From positions 1 to 46,350 of the forward strand of contig JAFGEC010000507.1 in assembly GCA_016931775.1 (NCBI GenBank): a stretch of 46,350 bases of DNA, given 5' to 3'. The DNA is from Candidatus Zhuqueibacterota bacterium (lineage in GTDB: Bacteria; Zhuqueibacterota; Zhuqueibacteria; Residuimicrobiales; JAFGEC01). The translations under genes and the position numbers were made by a program. This document shows, piece by piece, positions 32,556 through 39,744 of the stretch; position 1 is the first letter of the stretch; every line of letters begins with the position of its first letter. The notes under the pieces were generated by a model, which saw only the letters and a program-made list of their open reading frames with translations, did not search any database and was not told where the DNA came from.

Positions 32556-33110
32556 ATGACTGAAGCGCAAAAACAAAGACTCCTTACAGAAGCCTTTAAA
32601 CAACGTAGCCGGCTGTACAATTTTATCCGTAAACGGGTCGCCGGTACTGAAGATGCAAAAGATATTATGCAGGATACATTATATCAATTGGTTGACGGTA
32701 TCGATCAACTGGAATCGCTGGAAAAAATCACTGCATGGCTTTTTACTGTGGCGCGGAATAAGATCATTGACCTTTATCGAAAAAAAAGACCTGTGACAGT
32801 GGATGGGCCCCTAAAATACGATTTCGGTGACGACCAACCCTCATTTTTCGACTCGTTACCTGATATTTCACAAATGCCTGACTCGCAAATCAACCGGTCA
32901 ATTCTGACGGAGGCTATAGAGCTGGCCATTGACGAATTACCTGAAAAATTGAAAAATGTTTTTGTCATGCATGAAATTGAGGATAAAAGTTTTAAGGAAA
33001 TTCACCAAATAACCGGCGTGCCAATGAATACTTTGATTTCTCGTAAGCACTATGCCATCCACCAATTAAGAAAAAAACTTGTCTATCTATACAATGAAAT
33101 GGAGGTATAA
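32556..33110 (+). CDS. ECF-family RNA polymerase sigma factor
   Basis: A 184-residue ECF sigma factor of normal length. Region 2 is visible from about residue 18 (YNFIRKRVAGTEDAKDIMQDTLYQL, with the ITAWLFTVARNKIIDLYRKKR helix) and region 4 from about 128 (AIDELPEKLKNVFVMHEIEDKS, then EIHQITGVPMNTLISRKHYA). AGGAA lies about eight bases before the ATG. It is followed by a single base and then the gene for a small membrane protein, an arrangement common in Bacteroidota and relatives. That partner may serve as its regulator. It is transcribed away from the large cluster and might control it, the cluster's own sigma gene, or both. Confidence 0.93.
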   Translation: MTEAQKQRLLTEAFKQRSRLYNFIRKRVAGTEDAKDIMQDTLYQLVDGIDQLESLEKITAWLFTVARNKIIDLYRKKRPVTVDGPLKYDFGDDQPSFFDSLPDISQMPDSQINRSILTEAIELAIDELPEKLKNVFVMHEIEDKSFKEIHQITGVPMNTLISRKHYAIHQLRKKLVYLYNEMEV

Positions 33111-33111
33111 C

Positions 33112-33405
33112 ATGTATTCAAAAAAAGGACCCAAATGGTATCATATTTGCTTTTTTGCCCCGCTTGTCCTTGTTTTGGTCACAATCGTCACAATGTTGTT
33201 ATGGAACTGGCTGGTGCCGGTGATTTTTAACGGTCCGGCGATTACGTTCTGGCAGGCGTTGGGATTACTCATGTTGTCCAAAATACTGTTTACTGGCATC
33301 GGCCGCTGCGGCGACAAACACCATCCCCCTCACCCGCCTTGGCATGAAAAATTCAAACAAAAAATAGAGGAAAAAATGCCGCCGGTGGAGCCGGATGTTT
33401 CCTGA
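33112..33405 (+). CDS. Small membrane protein partner of the ECF sigma factor
   Basis: A 97-residue protein with two hydrophobic helices: about 10-35 (FFAPLVLVLVTIVTMLLWNWL) and about 45-62. The run LWNWLVPVIFNGP then ITFWQALGLLMLSKILF is characteristic of a small family encoded beside ECF sigma factors in Bacteroidota-like genomes; function unknown, possibly a sensor or anti-sigma. A His/Pro-rich stretch (DKHHPPHPPWH) follows and could bind metal. The start at 33112 is preceded by GGAGGT seven bases upstream; an earlier ATG at 33079 would overlap the sigma gene and lacks a good site. Confidence 0.85.
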   Translation: MYSKKGPKWYHICFFAPLVLVLVTIVTMLLWNWLVPVIFNGPAITFWQALGLLMLSKILFTGIGRCGDKHHPPHPPWHEKFKQKIEEKMPPVEPDVS

Positions 33406-33415
33406 AAACAAACAT

Positions 33416-33446
33416 ATGCGACGCACTTGAGTGCGTCGCATTTTTT
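33416..33446 (+). terminator. Strong Rho-independent terminator of the ECF operon
   Basis: A perfect 12-bp stem, ATGCGACGCACT / AGTGCGTCGCAT, with a two-base loop is followed by T5, starting 10 bases after the stop codon. The stem core GCGACGCAC is the same sequence as the palindromes of the dispersed repeat element. Confidence 0.9.
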
Positions 33447-33537
33447 ATATCATAAAAAAGTAACGTTCCAAATAAGAATATCCGCAATACATTATACCGA
33501 ATCTGTGTATTCCTCTTAGACTCTCAGCTTTCCCAAT

Positions 33538-33755
33538 TTGTGTGAAAATTTCCTTCCCATCGGTTCGCTGGTAGGTGTGTGCGCCGAAATAATCACGTTG
33601 AGCCTGAATTAAATTGGCCGGCAACCGGTCACGCCTCAAGACTTCAAAATAAAAGAGCGAAACCGTAAACGCCGGCAGCGGCAATCCGCATTGCGTTCCG
33701 GCTGTTGCCACATCCCGCCAGGCGTTCATTCGCTGTTTTATATTTGCAAAAGAAC
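33538..33755 (-). pseudogene. Fragment of 6-phosphogluconate dehydrogenase (C-terminal part)
   Basis: A minus-strand frame here encodes about 72 residues unmistakably like the C-terminal domain of 6-phosphogluconate dehydrogenase (Gnd): an NAWRDVATAG block, LPLPAF, then LPANLIQAQRDYFGAHTYQR and a degenerate IFTQ end. Normal Gnd is about 300-480 residues, so most of the gene is gone. The frame then runs into unrelated codons to a stop near 33445, and its upstream end lies under the glycosyltransferase start. It is a decayed remnant, not a working enzyme. Confidence 0.82.
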
Positions 33756-33799
33756 CATGTTTTTTATATATTCTCTCAGTCGAAAAGGATATGCGATCA

Positions 33800-34513
33800 A
33801 TGGATATATCAATCGTTATACCGGTATTAAATGAAAGCGAAAAAATCACAGGGGATATTTTAGCCGGCTCCCAATTTATAATACAACAACATTATACGGG
33901 TGAAATAATCATTATCGATGACGGCAGCGCGGATGACACTGCTGAAATCGCACGGGACACTCCGGTACCCGATAACGTCTCCCTGAATGTGATTCGTTAC
34001 ACACCACATCGCGGAAAAGGTTACGCCGTACGTACAGGTATAACCAACTCGACGGGCAAGATTGTTCTTTTTATCGACAGCGGCAACTGTGTGCCTTATG
34101 AAAACATCCTGCCGGGGATAATAAAAATCCAAAACGGTGAATGTGACCTGGCCCACGGTTCCCGCAAACTGCCGGAAAGTATCATTAAAAAACCGCACAA
34201 TCTTTCACGGCGAATCACCTCGTTTCTGTTTCGCGTTCTTCTCAAGGTCATTTTTCGCCTGCCGTCATATCTGACAGACACGCAATGCGGCCTTAAAATA
34301 TATTCGGGTGATATTGGACGCAGATTATACCTTGATTGCTTTACAGAGGGATTTATGTTCGATATTGAAATCATTGTCCGAGCATTAAAAGCAAATTATC
34401 GAATCAAAGAATTCCCCATCCAATGGAGCGCCGATCCGGACAGCAGGCTGTCCCTGTCACACACACCTTTTGATATTATTGATGAACTCCGAAATATCAA
34501 AAAACGGTTATAA
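33800..34513 (+). CDS. GT2 glycosyltransferase, dolichyl/polyprenyl-phosphate sugar synthase type
   Basis: A 237-residue GT-A fold glycosyltransferase of family 2, like Alg5/DPM-type enzymes that move a sugar from a nucleotide donor to a polyprenyl phosphate. ISIVIPVLNES starts the fold, IIIDDGSADDTAEIA binds nucleotide, HRGKGYAVRTGI is typical, IDSGN stands where the metal-binding DxD (usually DADG or DADL) would be, TDTQCGLKIYSGDIG is a signature of the group, and FDIEIIVRA lies near the acceptor site. No C-terminal membrane helices. The ATG at 33800 is preferred to 33791 for spacing from AAAGGA. It may provide a lipid-linked sugar for surface glycosylation together with the Agl23-type protein nearby. 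Confidence 0.88.
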   Translation: MDISIVIPVLNESEKITGDILAGSQFIIQQHYTGEIIIIDDGSADDTAEIARDTPVPDNVSLNVIRYTPHRGKGYAVRTGITNSTGKIVLFIDSGNCVPYENILPGIIKIQNGECDLAHGSRKLPESIIKKPHNLSRRITSFLFRVLLKVIFRLPSYLTDTQCGLKIYSGDIGRRLYLDCFTEGFMFDIEIIVRALKANYRIKEFPIQWSADPDSRLSLSHTPFDIIDELRNIKKRL

Positions 34514-34716
34514 CGAGCTTCTCTCGGCGTTTCGTGGCGGTTTCTTTGCGGTTAAATAAGGTACTCATTATTCGGATGATCCGCTTAAATTAACCAACTG
34601 CAAGCTTTTGATTTTTGACACTTTTTACTAATGCTCGTGTAACAATCCACCTTACGAACACGAATATTTTTTCAATTCCGGCCGTAAAATGGATGAGGCA
34701 GTATTGTGTTATTCTA

Positions 34717-35682
34717 TCACTTTGCGCCAAAGCCGTATTCGTGAATAACATAACGATCTTTCACCAAATCGTCAATAACGATTGCCTGTATGGATGGATT
34801 CGCTGCACAACATCTTTTTACTTCTTCGTGGGACAATATCATAAATGCTGTGGACAAGGCATCCGCCTCACCGGCCTTGGGTGCCAGGACCCATGCAGCG
34901 ATCTTTTGGATTGCGGGCTCGGCCGTTCTGGGATCGAATATATGCTGTCCCTTGCGCAAACCCGATGCACTAAAGGCTTTCTCCGACAATTCAAAGGTTT
35001 TCAGAGTTTTAAAAGGCGGCCGCGGTTCACTGATGGATACGGGCCAGCCGTTCCGTTCCGGTAATGTACCCGTTGCATATACCGAGCTGGCACCGCCATG
35101 CACGAGGGCATTTTTTATATCCCACTCAACCAATTCAGCGAAAATTTTATCCACTGCGTATCCTTTTCCATAACCGCCGAGATCGAGACATATACCACTC
35201 TTTTTTAAGGTTACGGTCAAATTTTCACGATCCAGCATTAGATTTGAGAAACCGGTTTTAGCCCGTGCTTCAGCCAGCTCGGCAGCAGTCGGCTGCCGCA
35301 AATTTTTATTCTTGTCGAAAAAACAGGCAATGAGAGAACCGATCGTCACATCAAAGACACCAAACGTGATGCCGTACATTTTTTCACATTCTTCCAGACA
35401 GTAAAATGTATCAAGACAAACACGCACCGGCTTTAAAGCCGCTGCCCTGTTGATCCGGGATATATCACTGTTTTCGATAAAACGGCTGAGATCCGCTTCC
35501 AGACGGTCAACCTGCTTAAATGCCTCCAAAGCGGCTTGACCGGCATAGGATTTGTCCTCATGAGCGATATAAATCTCAAAAATCGTATTCATGGCAAAGT
35601 GCGAGAAACGGTGGGCGGCCGAGTGTATATCGGCTGTAATCAGGTTATGGCCGTTATCTGAATGTGCTTGCTTCAAATTCAT
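34717..35682 (-). CDS. apbE: ApbE family FAD:protein FMN transferase
   Basis: A 322-residue ApbE-type enzyme, which attaches FMN from FAD to Ser/Thr in target flavoproteins. Visible motifs are HFAMNTIFEIY near the start, SDISRINRA, FDVTIGSLI, DLGGYGKGYAVD, ALVHGGASSVYATG, FDPRTAEP and the metal-binding ADALSTAFMIL. No signal peptide or lipobox is seen with the chosen start. The ATG at 35682 follows AAGGA and overlaps the upstream Agl23-type gene by 29 bp; the longer frame to 35934 only shadows that gene. No obvious flavoprotein target is encoded in this window. Confidence 0.88.
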   Translation of the reverse strand: MNLKQAHSDNGHNLITADIHSAAHRFSHFAMNTIFEIYIAHEDKSYAGQAALEAFKQVDRLEADLSRFIENSDISRINRAAALKPVRVCLDTFYCLEECEKMYGITFGVFDVTIGSLIACFFDKNKNLRQPTAAELAEARAKTGFSNLMLDRENLTVTLKKSGICLDLGGYGKGYAVDKIFAELVEWDIKNALVHGGASSVYATGTLPERNGWPVSISEPRPPFKTLKTFELSEKAFSASGLRKGQHIFDPRTAEPAIQKIAAWVLAPKAGEADALSTAFMILSHEEVKRCCAANPSIQAIVIDDLVKDRYVIHEYGFGAK

Positions 35683-37222
35683 CCCACAATTCCTTAACCA
35701 CATAACCGCGTATTTCCACGCCGGGCCGCAGCTCTTTGTATTCCTGAAACATGGGGAGATATAAATTTTTCTCGCCCGGTGGCGGCAGGACATACAATTT
35801 ATGTAACAGGTCGGCTTCAATTTCAGGTTTTGCCAGAATGACCGGAGCGGCAGGTACGTTTTCATCCACCGCCGACCACCAGCCCACACGGTGGCAAGCA
35901 CGCAAATACCACGGAAACGGCCAGTAATCACCACCGGGACAGATCACCTCGATGTACATATTTTGTCCATCCTCATGAATCGCGGCATATTCTTTAATAC
36001 GGTTCACAATGGCAAAAACATCCCGCGATGTATGGGCGTAGACGCACGGATTTGCGGGATCGTCATACATTTTATAGTTTGCCACCCAGGCCGACCAAAT
36101 CAAATGAAAAACACCTATTCCGAGAGTCACATAGACAAAGAAACGTCCTTTGACTCGCCATTGCAAAGATACGGCAAGTCCATAACCGGCCAAAACGATG
36201 AATCCATGGTAAAATCCCAGCAGACACCAGGGTGTTTTATAGGGAATCAGGGCATAAATCACAGCAGAAATCAATGCGTAAAGTGCAGTTAAACGGAAAA
36301 AATTCAACGACAAAGAGCTGTTTTTATACCGGAATACATGCCATATCCCGATGGCGGAAAATACAACCACCACCCACTCACTGATACACAATCCGTTGCT
36401 GAAAGTCGGACACAACAATTTCTTGAAATAAAAATACCAGGGATGTAGATGCCAGTCATTGGCAGAAGCCCGGGTAAAATAGGTTTTGTAAGCGAGAACT
36501 GAATCCCAAATACCCGCCATATTGGTCAAAAACGATGAGAAGAATAACGAAACAACAAAAATTGCCGTAAAAAATCCAGCGAACAGATGCAAAAACCGAA
36601 TCCCCATCACCTGCGCCCGCCACTGTTTATCCATCACGACCAGAAGTGCCGAAGCCGCAAAAATGGCAAACGCGGCGATCACCCACGTTTCCTTGGTAGC
36701 ATACATGAATCCTGCAAAAGCTCCGGCTGCAACCATCCATCCCCAATGACGGTTTTGTATATAGCGCCATCCTGAGACCATTAATCCGAATGTAAAGAAA
36801 ACCAGCAGGATTTCCTGAATATAATAACGGCTGTAAAACACCATAAACGGTGACAGCGCTGTAAAAAAAGCCGCACCAGTCACCGCCGTCCAGCCGCATT
36901 GGCGAACCAAAGGCAGCAGCAGTAGAATCAATCCCAGTCCGAAAAAAACCGGAACCAACCGCAGCGTGCGTTCGGACACCTGATCGATAGAGTTCTGATG
37001 ACGAATCCAGGCGGGAAAAAGAGTAAAGTAATTGAGTGTCGGTCCGTGATATTCGTTTTTATCGTAACGATAGTACCCCTCATCCAGAAGGGCACCGAAT
37101 TTTATACCGTGCACTGCCTCATCGGTATGCATGGGGCGTAAATTAAGCTGCGGCAGCCGGATGGCTGCCGCTATAAAAAAAAGCAAAATATAGAGCAGAT
37201 ATATTTTTAAAAAACGGCTCAC
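35654..37222 (-). CDS. Agl23-type (TIGR03663) multi-pass membrane protein, PMT/GT39-like
   Basis: A 522-residue integral membrane protein with about 10-12 hydrophobic helices. The N-terminal loop holds RLPQLNLRPMHTDEAVHGIKFG, with the Asp-Glu pair that GT-C glycosyltransferases use for lipid-linked donors, followed by DKNEYHGPTLNYFTLFPAW, characteristic of the TIGR03663/Agl23 group (flippase-associated in archaeal N-glycosylation). A WYFYFKKLL segment and a C-terminal soluble tail of about 130 residues follow. It probably transfers a sugar from a polyprenyl carrier on the outer face of the membrane. The stop of the upstream discoidin-like gene overlaps its start by 4 nt, and ApbE follows with a 29-bp overlap. 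Confidence 0.85.
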   Translation of the reverse strand: MSRFLKIYLLYILLFFIAAAIRLPQLNLRPMHTDEAVHGIKFGALLDEGYYRYDKNEYHGPTLNYFTLFPAWIRHQNSIDQVSERTLRLVPVFFGLGLILLLLPLVRQCGWTAVTGAAFFTALSPFMVFYSRYYIQEILLVFFTFGLMVSGWRYIQNRHWGWMVAAGAFAGFMYATKETWVIAAFAIFAASALLVVMDKQWRAQVMGIRFLHLFAGFFTAIFVVSLFFSSFLTNMAGIWDSVLAYKTYFTRASANDWHLHPWYFYFKKLLCPTFSNGLCISEWVVVVFSAIGIWHVFRYKNSSLSLNFFRLTALYALISAVIYALIPYKTPWCLLGFYHGFIVLAGYGLAVSLQWRVKGRFFVYVTLGIGVFHLIWSAWVANYKMYDDPANPCVYAHTSRDVFAIVNRIKEYAAIHEDGQNMYIEVICPGGDYWPFPWYLRACHRVGWWSAVDENVPAAPVILAKPEIEADLLHKLYVLPPPGEKNLYLPMFQEYKELRPGVEIRGYVVKELWDEFEASTFR

Positions 37223-37884
37223 TCGACCGGTTTACCGTATACGGCAACTTCGATATAATGGTTCAGATCGTTGTTGTTATTTCCTGCGCTGTAACAACGC
37301 ACGTACCGTCCCTGGACACCCTTGGCATCGATGAGTTTACCTTCCGATGTCTCTACATAGTGATTGTCTTTGCCAACACCCAATCCTGCGGAATTGTCTA
37401 TATCATTATTAAATATAGTCTTGACGTCTTTAACAAAATCAGGATCGTCGGAAACCTGAACGATAACATCAAAGTAAACACGCGGCTGTTTATGGAAATG
37501 CCATAAAATCACCGCATAAATATTCTGCTTCTTTTCCAGATCGATTGTTACATGCTGCAGAAACGGTCCAAGTTCCACATAACTGCCGTCTGCCGCTTCC
37601 TTGTCGCTGTCGGTAATCATATCGATTTCACCGATGATCGGCTCTTCGTCCGTACTGGCAACGGACTTGCCTTCAGCGACGTTTTCGGTACCGACGGGTG
37701 CCAGAAACGGCGGTCGGGCCTTGCCCAGTGGTTTTTCCAGATTGGGTACACTCATATTTTGCGGTGTACCCACAAACATGGGTTTGGGTAAATCGATTTT
37801 AATCGGCGCCATTTCCTGAGCATTCACAAGCGTAAAAGCCAGGCAAACGGCAGCCAAAATAAACCAGATTGTTCTTTGTTTCAT
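37219..37884 (-). CDS. Secreted discoidin-like (F5/8 type C) protein
   Basis: A 221-residue exported protein: signal peptide 1-22 (WFILAAVCLAFTLVNA) followed by a Pro-rich linker. Residues about 85-218 resemble an F5/8 type C (discoidin) beta-sandwich: an LQHVTIDLEKKQNIYAVILW block, VIVQVSDDPDF, GRYVRCYSAG and YIEVAVYG. Such domains bind carbohydrate or cell-surface ligands. AGGAG precedes the ATG. It overlaps the Agl23-type gene by 4 nt, so a surface-glycan role for the set is plausible. Confidence 0.78.
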   Translation of the reverse strand: MKQRTIWFILAAVCLAFTLVNAQEMAPIKIDLPKPMFVGTPQNMSVPNLEKPLGKARPPFLAPVGTENVAEGKSVASTDEEPIIGEIDMITDSDKEAADGSYVELGPFLQHVTIDLEKKQNIYAVILWHFHKQPRVYFDVIVQVSDDPDFVKDVKTIFNNDIDNSAGLGVGKDNHYVETSEGKLIDAKGVQGRYVRCYSAGNNNNDLNHYIEVAVYGKPVE

Positions 37885-37981
37885 CTCGTGTTCTCCTTTT
37901 AAGTAATACCATATTAACGCTTGACCGGCTTCACCAACATAAACGCCTGAAACCGGTTAAAAGTTACAAAAATCCGGATCA

Positions 37982-38683
37982 TTACAACGTCCATCCTTCG
38001 CGGTAGGGCATGTGCAGATATTCGTTAACCTCCGGCAAATTGGTCATCTCGCCTTTTTCGCCGTCCCATTCCAGAATTGTATTTTTGTCCTTGACGCGCA
38101 CGGCAAGACAGCCCAGCAGCATGGTTTCGGTCAAAGGACACGAATAGCTGAAATCCGTGGTGGATTTTTTACCGGTCTTGGCGGCTTCCGCGGCCAATGC
38201 ACGCGCCTCGTAAATCGTATGGGTTAGCGGCTTTTGCACAAAAACATGCTTTTTCATTTTCAGTGCCATCATGGCGGCAACGGCGTGGGTGTGATCCGGT
38301 GTGGAAACCGTCACCGCGTCGATGTCTTTTTGTGTATCCAGCATCACGCGAAAATCTTTGTACTTTTTCGCTTTTTCGAACCAGATTTTCGCCTCGTCAT
38401 TGTCTTTGATTGAATCCTTAAAATTTGCCACCTGGGTATCGTCCACATCACACAGGGCTACGATATTTTCACCGCTGGCCGCCATGGTAGAGGACCGGCC
38501 TTTACCGCCGACGCCGATACAGGCAATATTCAATTTATCACTCGGTGCTTTGTATCCCGGCCCACCCAGTACGTGCCGGGGAACGATGGTAAACGCAGTT
38601 GCTGCCTCAGTCGCAGCAGAAGCCCCGCTGAAAAAAGAACGCCTGGAAATTCCTTTATGACCGGCAAATGACTTTTCATTCAT
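37982..38683 (-). pseudogene. Gfo/Idh/MocA oxidoreductase with a large internal deletion
   Basis: A 233-residue open frame. Residues 1-35 carry a Tat signal (SRRSFF). Residues 50-172 are a normal NAD-binding Gfo/Idh/MocA fold (IACIGVGGKGRS, VALCDVDD, VSTPDHTHAVAAMMAL, HVFVQKPLTH). Then, after KTGKKSTTDFSYS, it jumps straight to the extreme C-terminus of the family: PLTETMLLGCLAVRV, LEWDGEKGEMTNLPE, YREGWTL. Family members are about 430 residues, so roughly 200 residues, most of the catalytic domain, are missing without breaking the frame. The ribosome binding site (GAGGAG) is intact, so a short protein may still be made, but it should not be a working dehydrogenase. Confidence 0.8.
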
Positions 38684-38769
38684 GCTTGTACTCCTCTTTT
38701 ACAACAATAAAACCTATCATATAAGTTACTTATAAATGGATAAAAATTCAAGGTAAAAAATTTGAAAGG

Positions 38770-38870
38770 GCAAAAGCTCAGTTACGGTTGGGGTAGAAAA
38801 TAGAAATATAAACCCCGGGATTTGATCCAAAGCTTTTAAATTTTGCTTCCCACCCGTAACTGAGATTTCA
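38770..38870. repeat. Inverted-repeat element, copy 3 (short form)
   Basis: Ends CTCAGTTACGGTTGGGG and, inverted, CTCAGTTACGGGTGGG match copies 1 and 2, but the interior is shorter and lacks the GGTGCGACGCACC palindromes. It lies in a 400-bp gap (38684-39085) in which I see nothing else certain. Confidence 0.65.
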
Positions 38871-39085
38871 TTGAACAGGGATTCCCTATTTTTTCATTTT
38901 CCTACGATAAAACCAAAAGCTGATTTTATATTCGAAGATAAGCGAAAAAGTTTATTCATCCATAAAAATGCAGGATATTTATTGATTTTTGCTTCATTAT
39001 TCATATATTATTTCCAGAATTCCAGGTTTTTATTATTTAACAAAAAGTCCGACAGGCTCCCAGCAAAAATTGAGAGGAAAATAAA

Positions 39086-39565
39086 ATGCTTGTTCTCAGA
39101 TTATCATTTTTTATATCCCTCTTTTTCCTGGTGTTCGGTTGTAAAAATTCAACCGGCCCTTTACCCGTAGATTATGGAATCTTGATAGATATCAACACTG
39201 TTGCTGACGGATTTGGTGATTTTGACGGAAAGACTTCCGAATCGGAATTAGAATTTATCTCAAAGTATTTTGCCAATCATCAACAAGCCTGGGCGATCGG
39301 ATCCATTCCAGCAAAATATAAAAATGGAAAGGCTAAATTAATCCCGGCTGAAACGGTAAAAAATACCCTTGGTTATAGTGCCCTTGTGGGTCCGTATACA
39401 AGTGAGAAAAATCTCAGACAAGAGTTGGCCGGTTTTTCTATTAGAACCCCTTTTGTTGGGATTTATGTCCTTGATCGAAATAGACAGTGCTGCCTCATCA
39501 GATTTTTTAGAGCACCAGGTCCCCAAATTGGTACAGCAGATTGGGATGAACTGGTGTTGTTATAG
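39086..39565 (+). CDS. Lipoprotein of unknown function
   Basis: A 159-residue protein with a lipoprotein signal: hydrophobic residues 5-17 and a VFGC lipobox ending at Cys19. The mature part begins KNSTGPLP, a flexible stretch usual after the lipid anchor, and then forms a small alpha/beta domain (DYGILIDINTVADGFGDF, then TVKNTLGYSALVGPY). No family is recognised. GAGAGG lies eight bases before the ATG. It should be anchored in the outer or inner membrane. An unrelated frame at 38871-39170 overlaps its start and is not believable. Confidence 0.78.
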   Translation: MLVLRLSFFISLFFLVFGCKNSTGPLPVDYGILIDINTVADGFGDFDGKTSESELEFISKYFANHQQAWAIGSIPAKYKNGKAKLIPAETVKNTLGYSALVGPYTSEKNLRQELAGFSIRTPFVGIYVLDRNRQCCLIRFFRAPGPQIGTADWDELVLL

Positions 39566-39744
39566 TCATTTTTTTTGAGTCATATAGTGACAACAATAGT
39601 TATTGATAAGCACATCTATTAAAAACGAGGTCTGCCGACCTGTGCACCGGAAACAGTCAAGGTCGGACATAGAATTGCCGCACCTCTGTTATGCACCGAT
39701 AATATACCTTTATAACCAAAACCATATTTACCAGGGAGAAGTAA

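Noticed and set aside
34615-35064. A 149-codon plus-strand frame
   Set aside because: Antisense to the ApbE C-terminus; the protein has no family features.
847-38870. The repeated palindromes as a CRISPR array
   Set aside because: The copies are tens of kilobases apart, not regularly spaced, and no cas gene is present.
38871-39170. A 99-codon plus-strand frame
   Set aside because: Overlaps the lipoprotein start in another frame and starts next to repeat copy 3; no signal or family.
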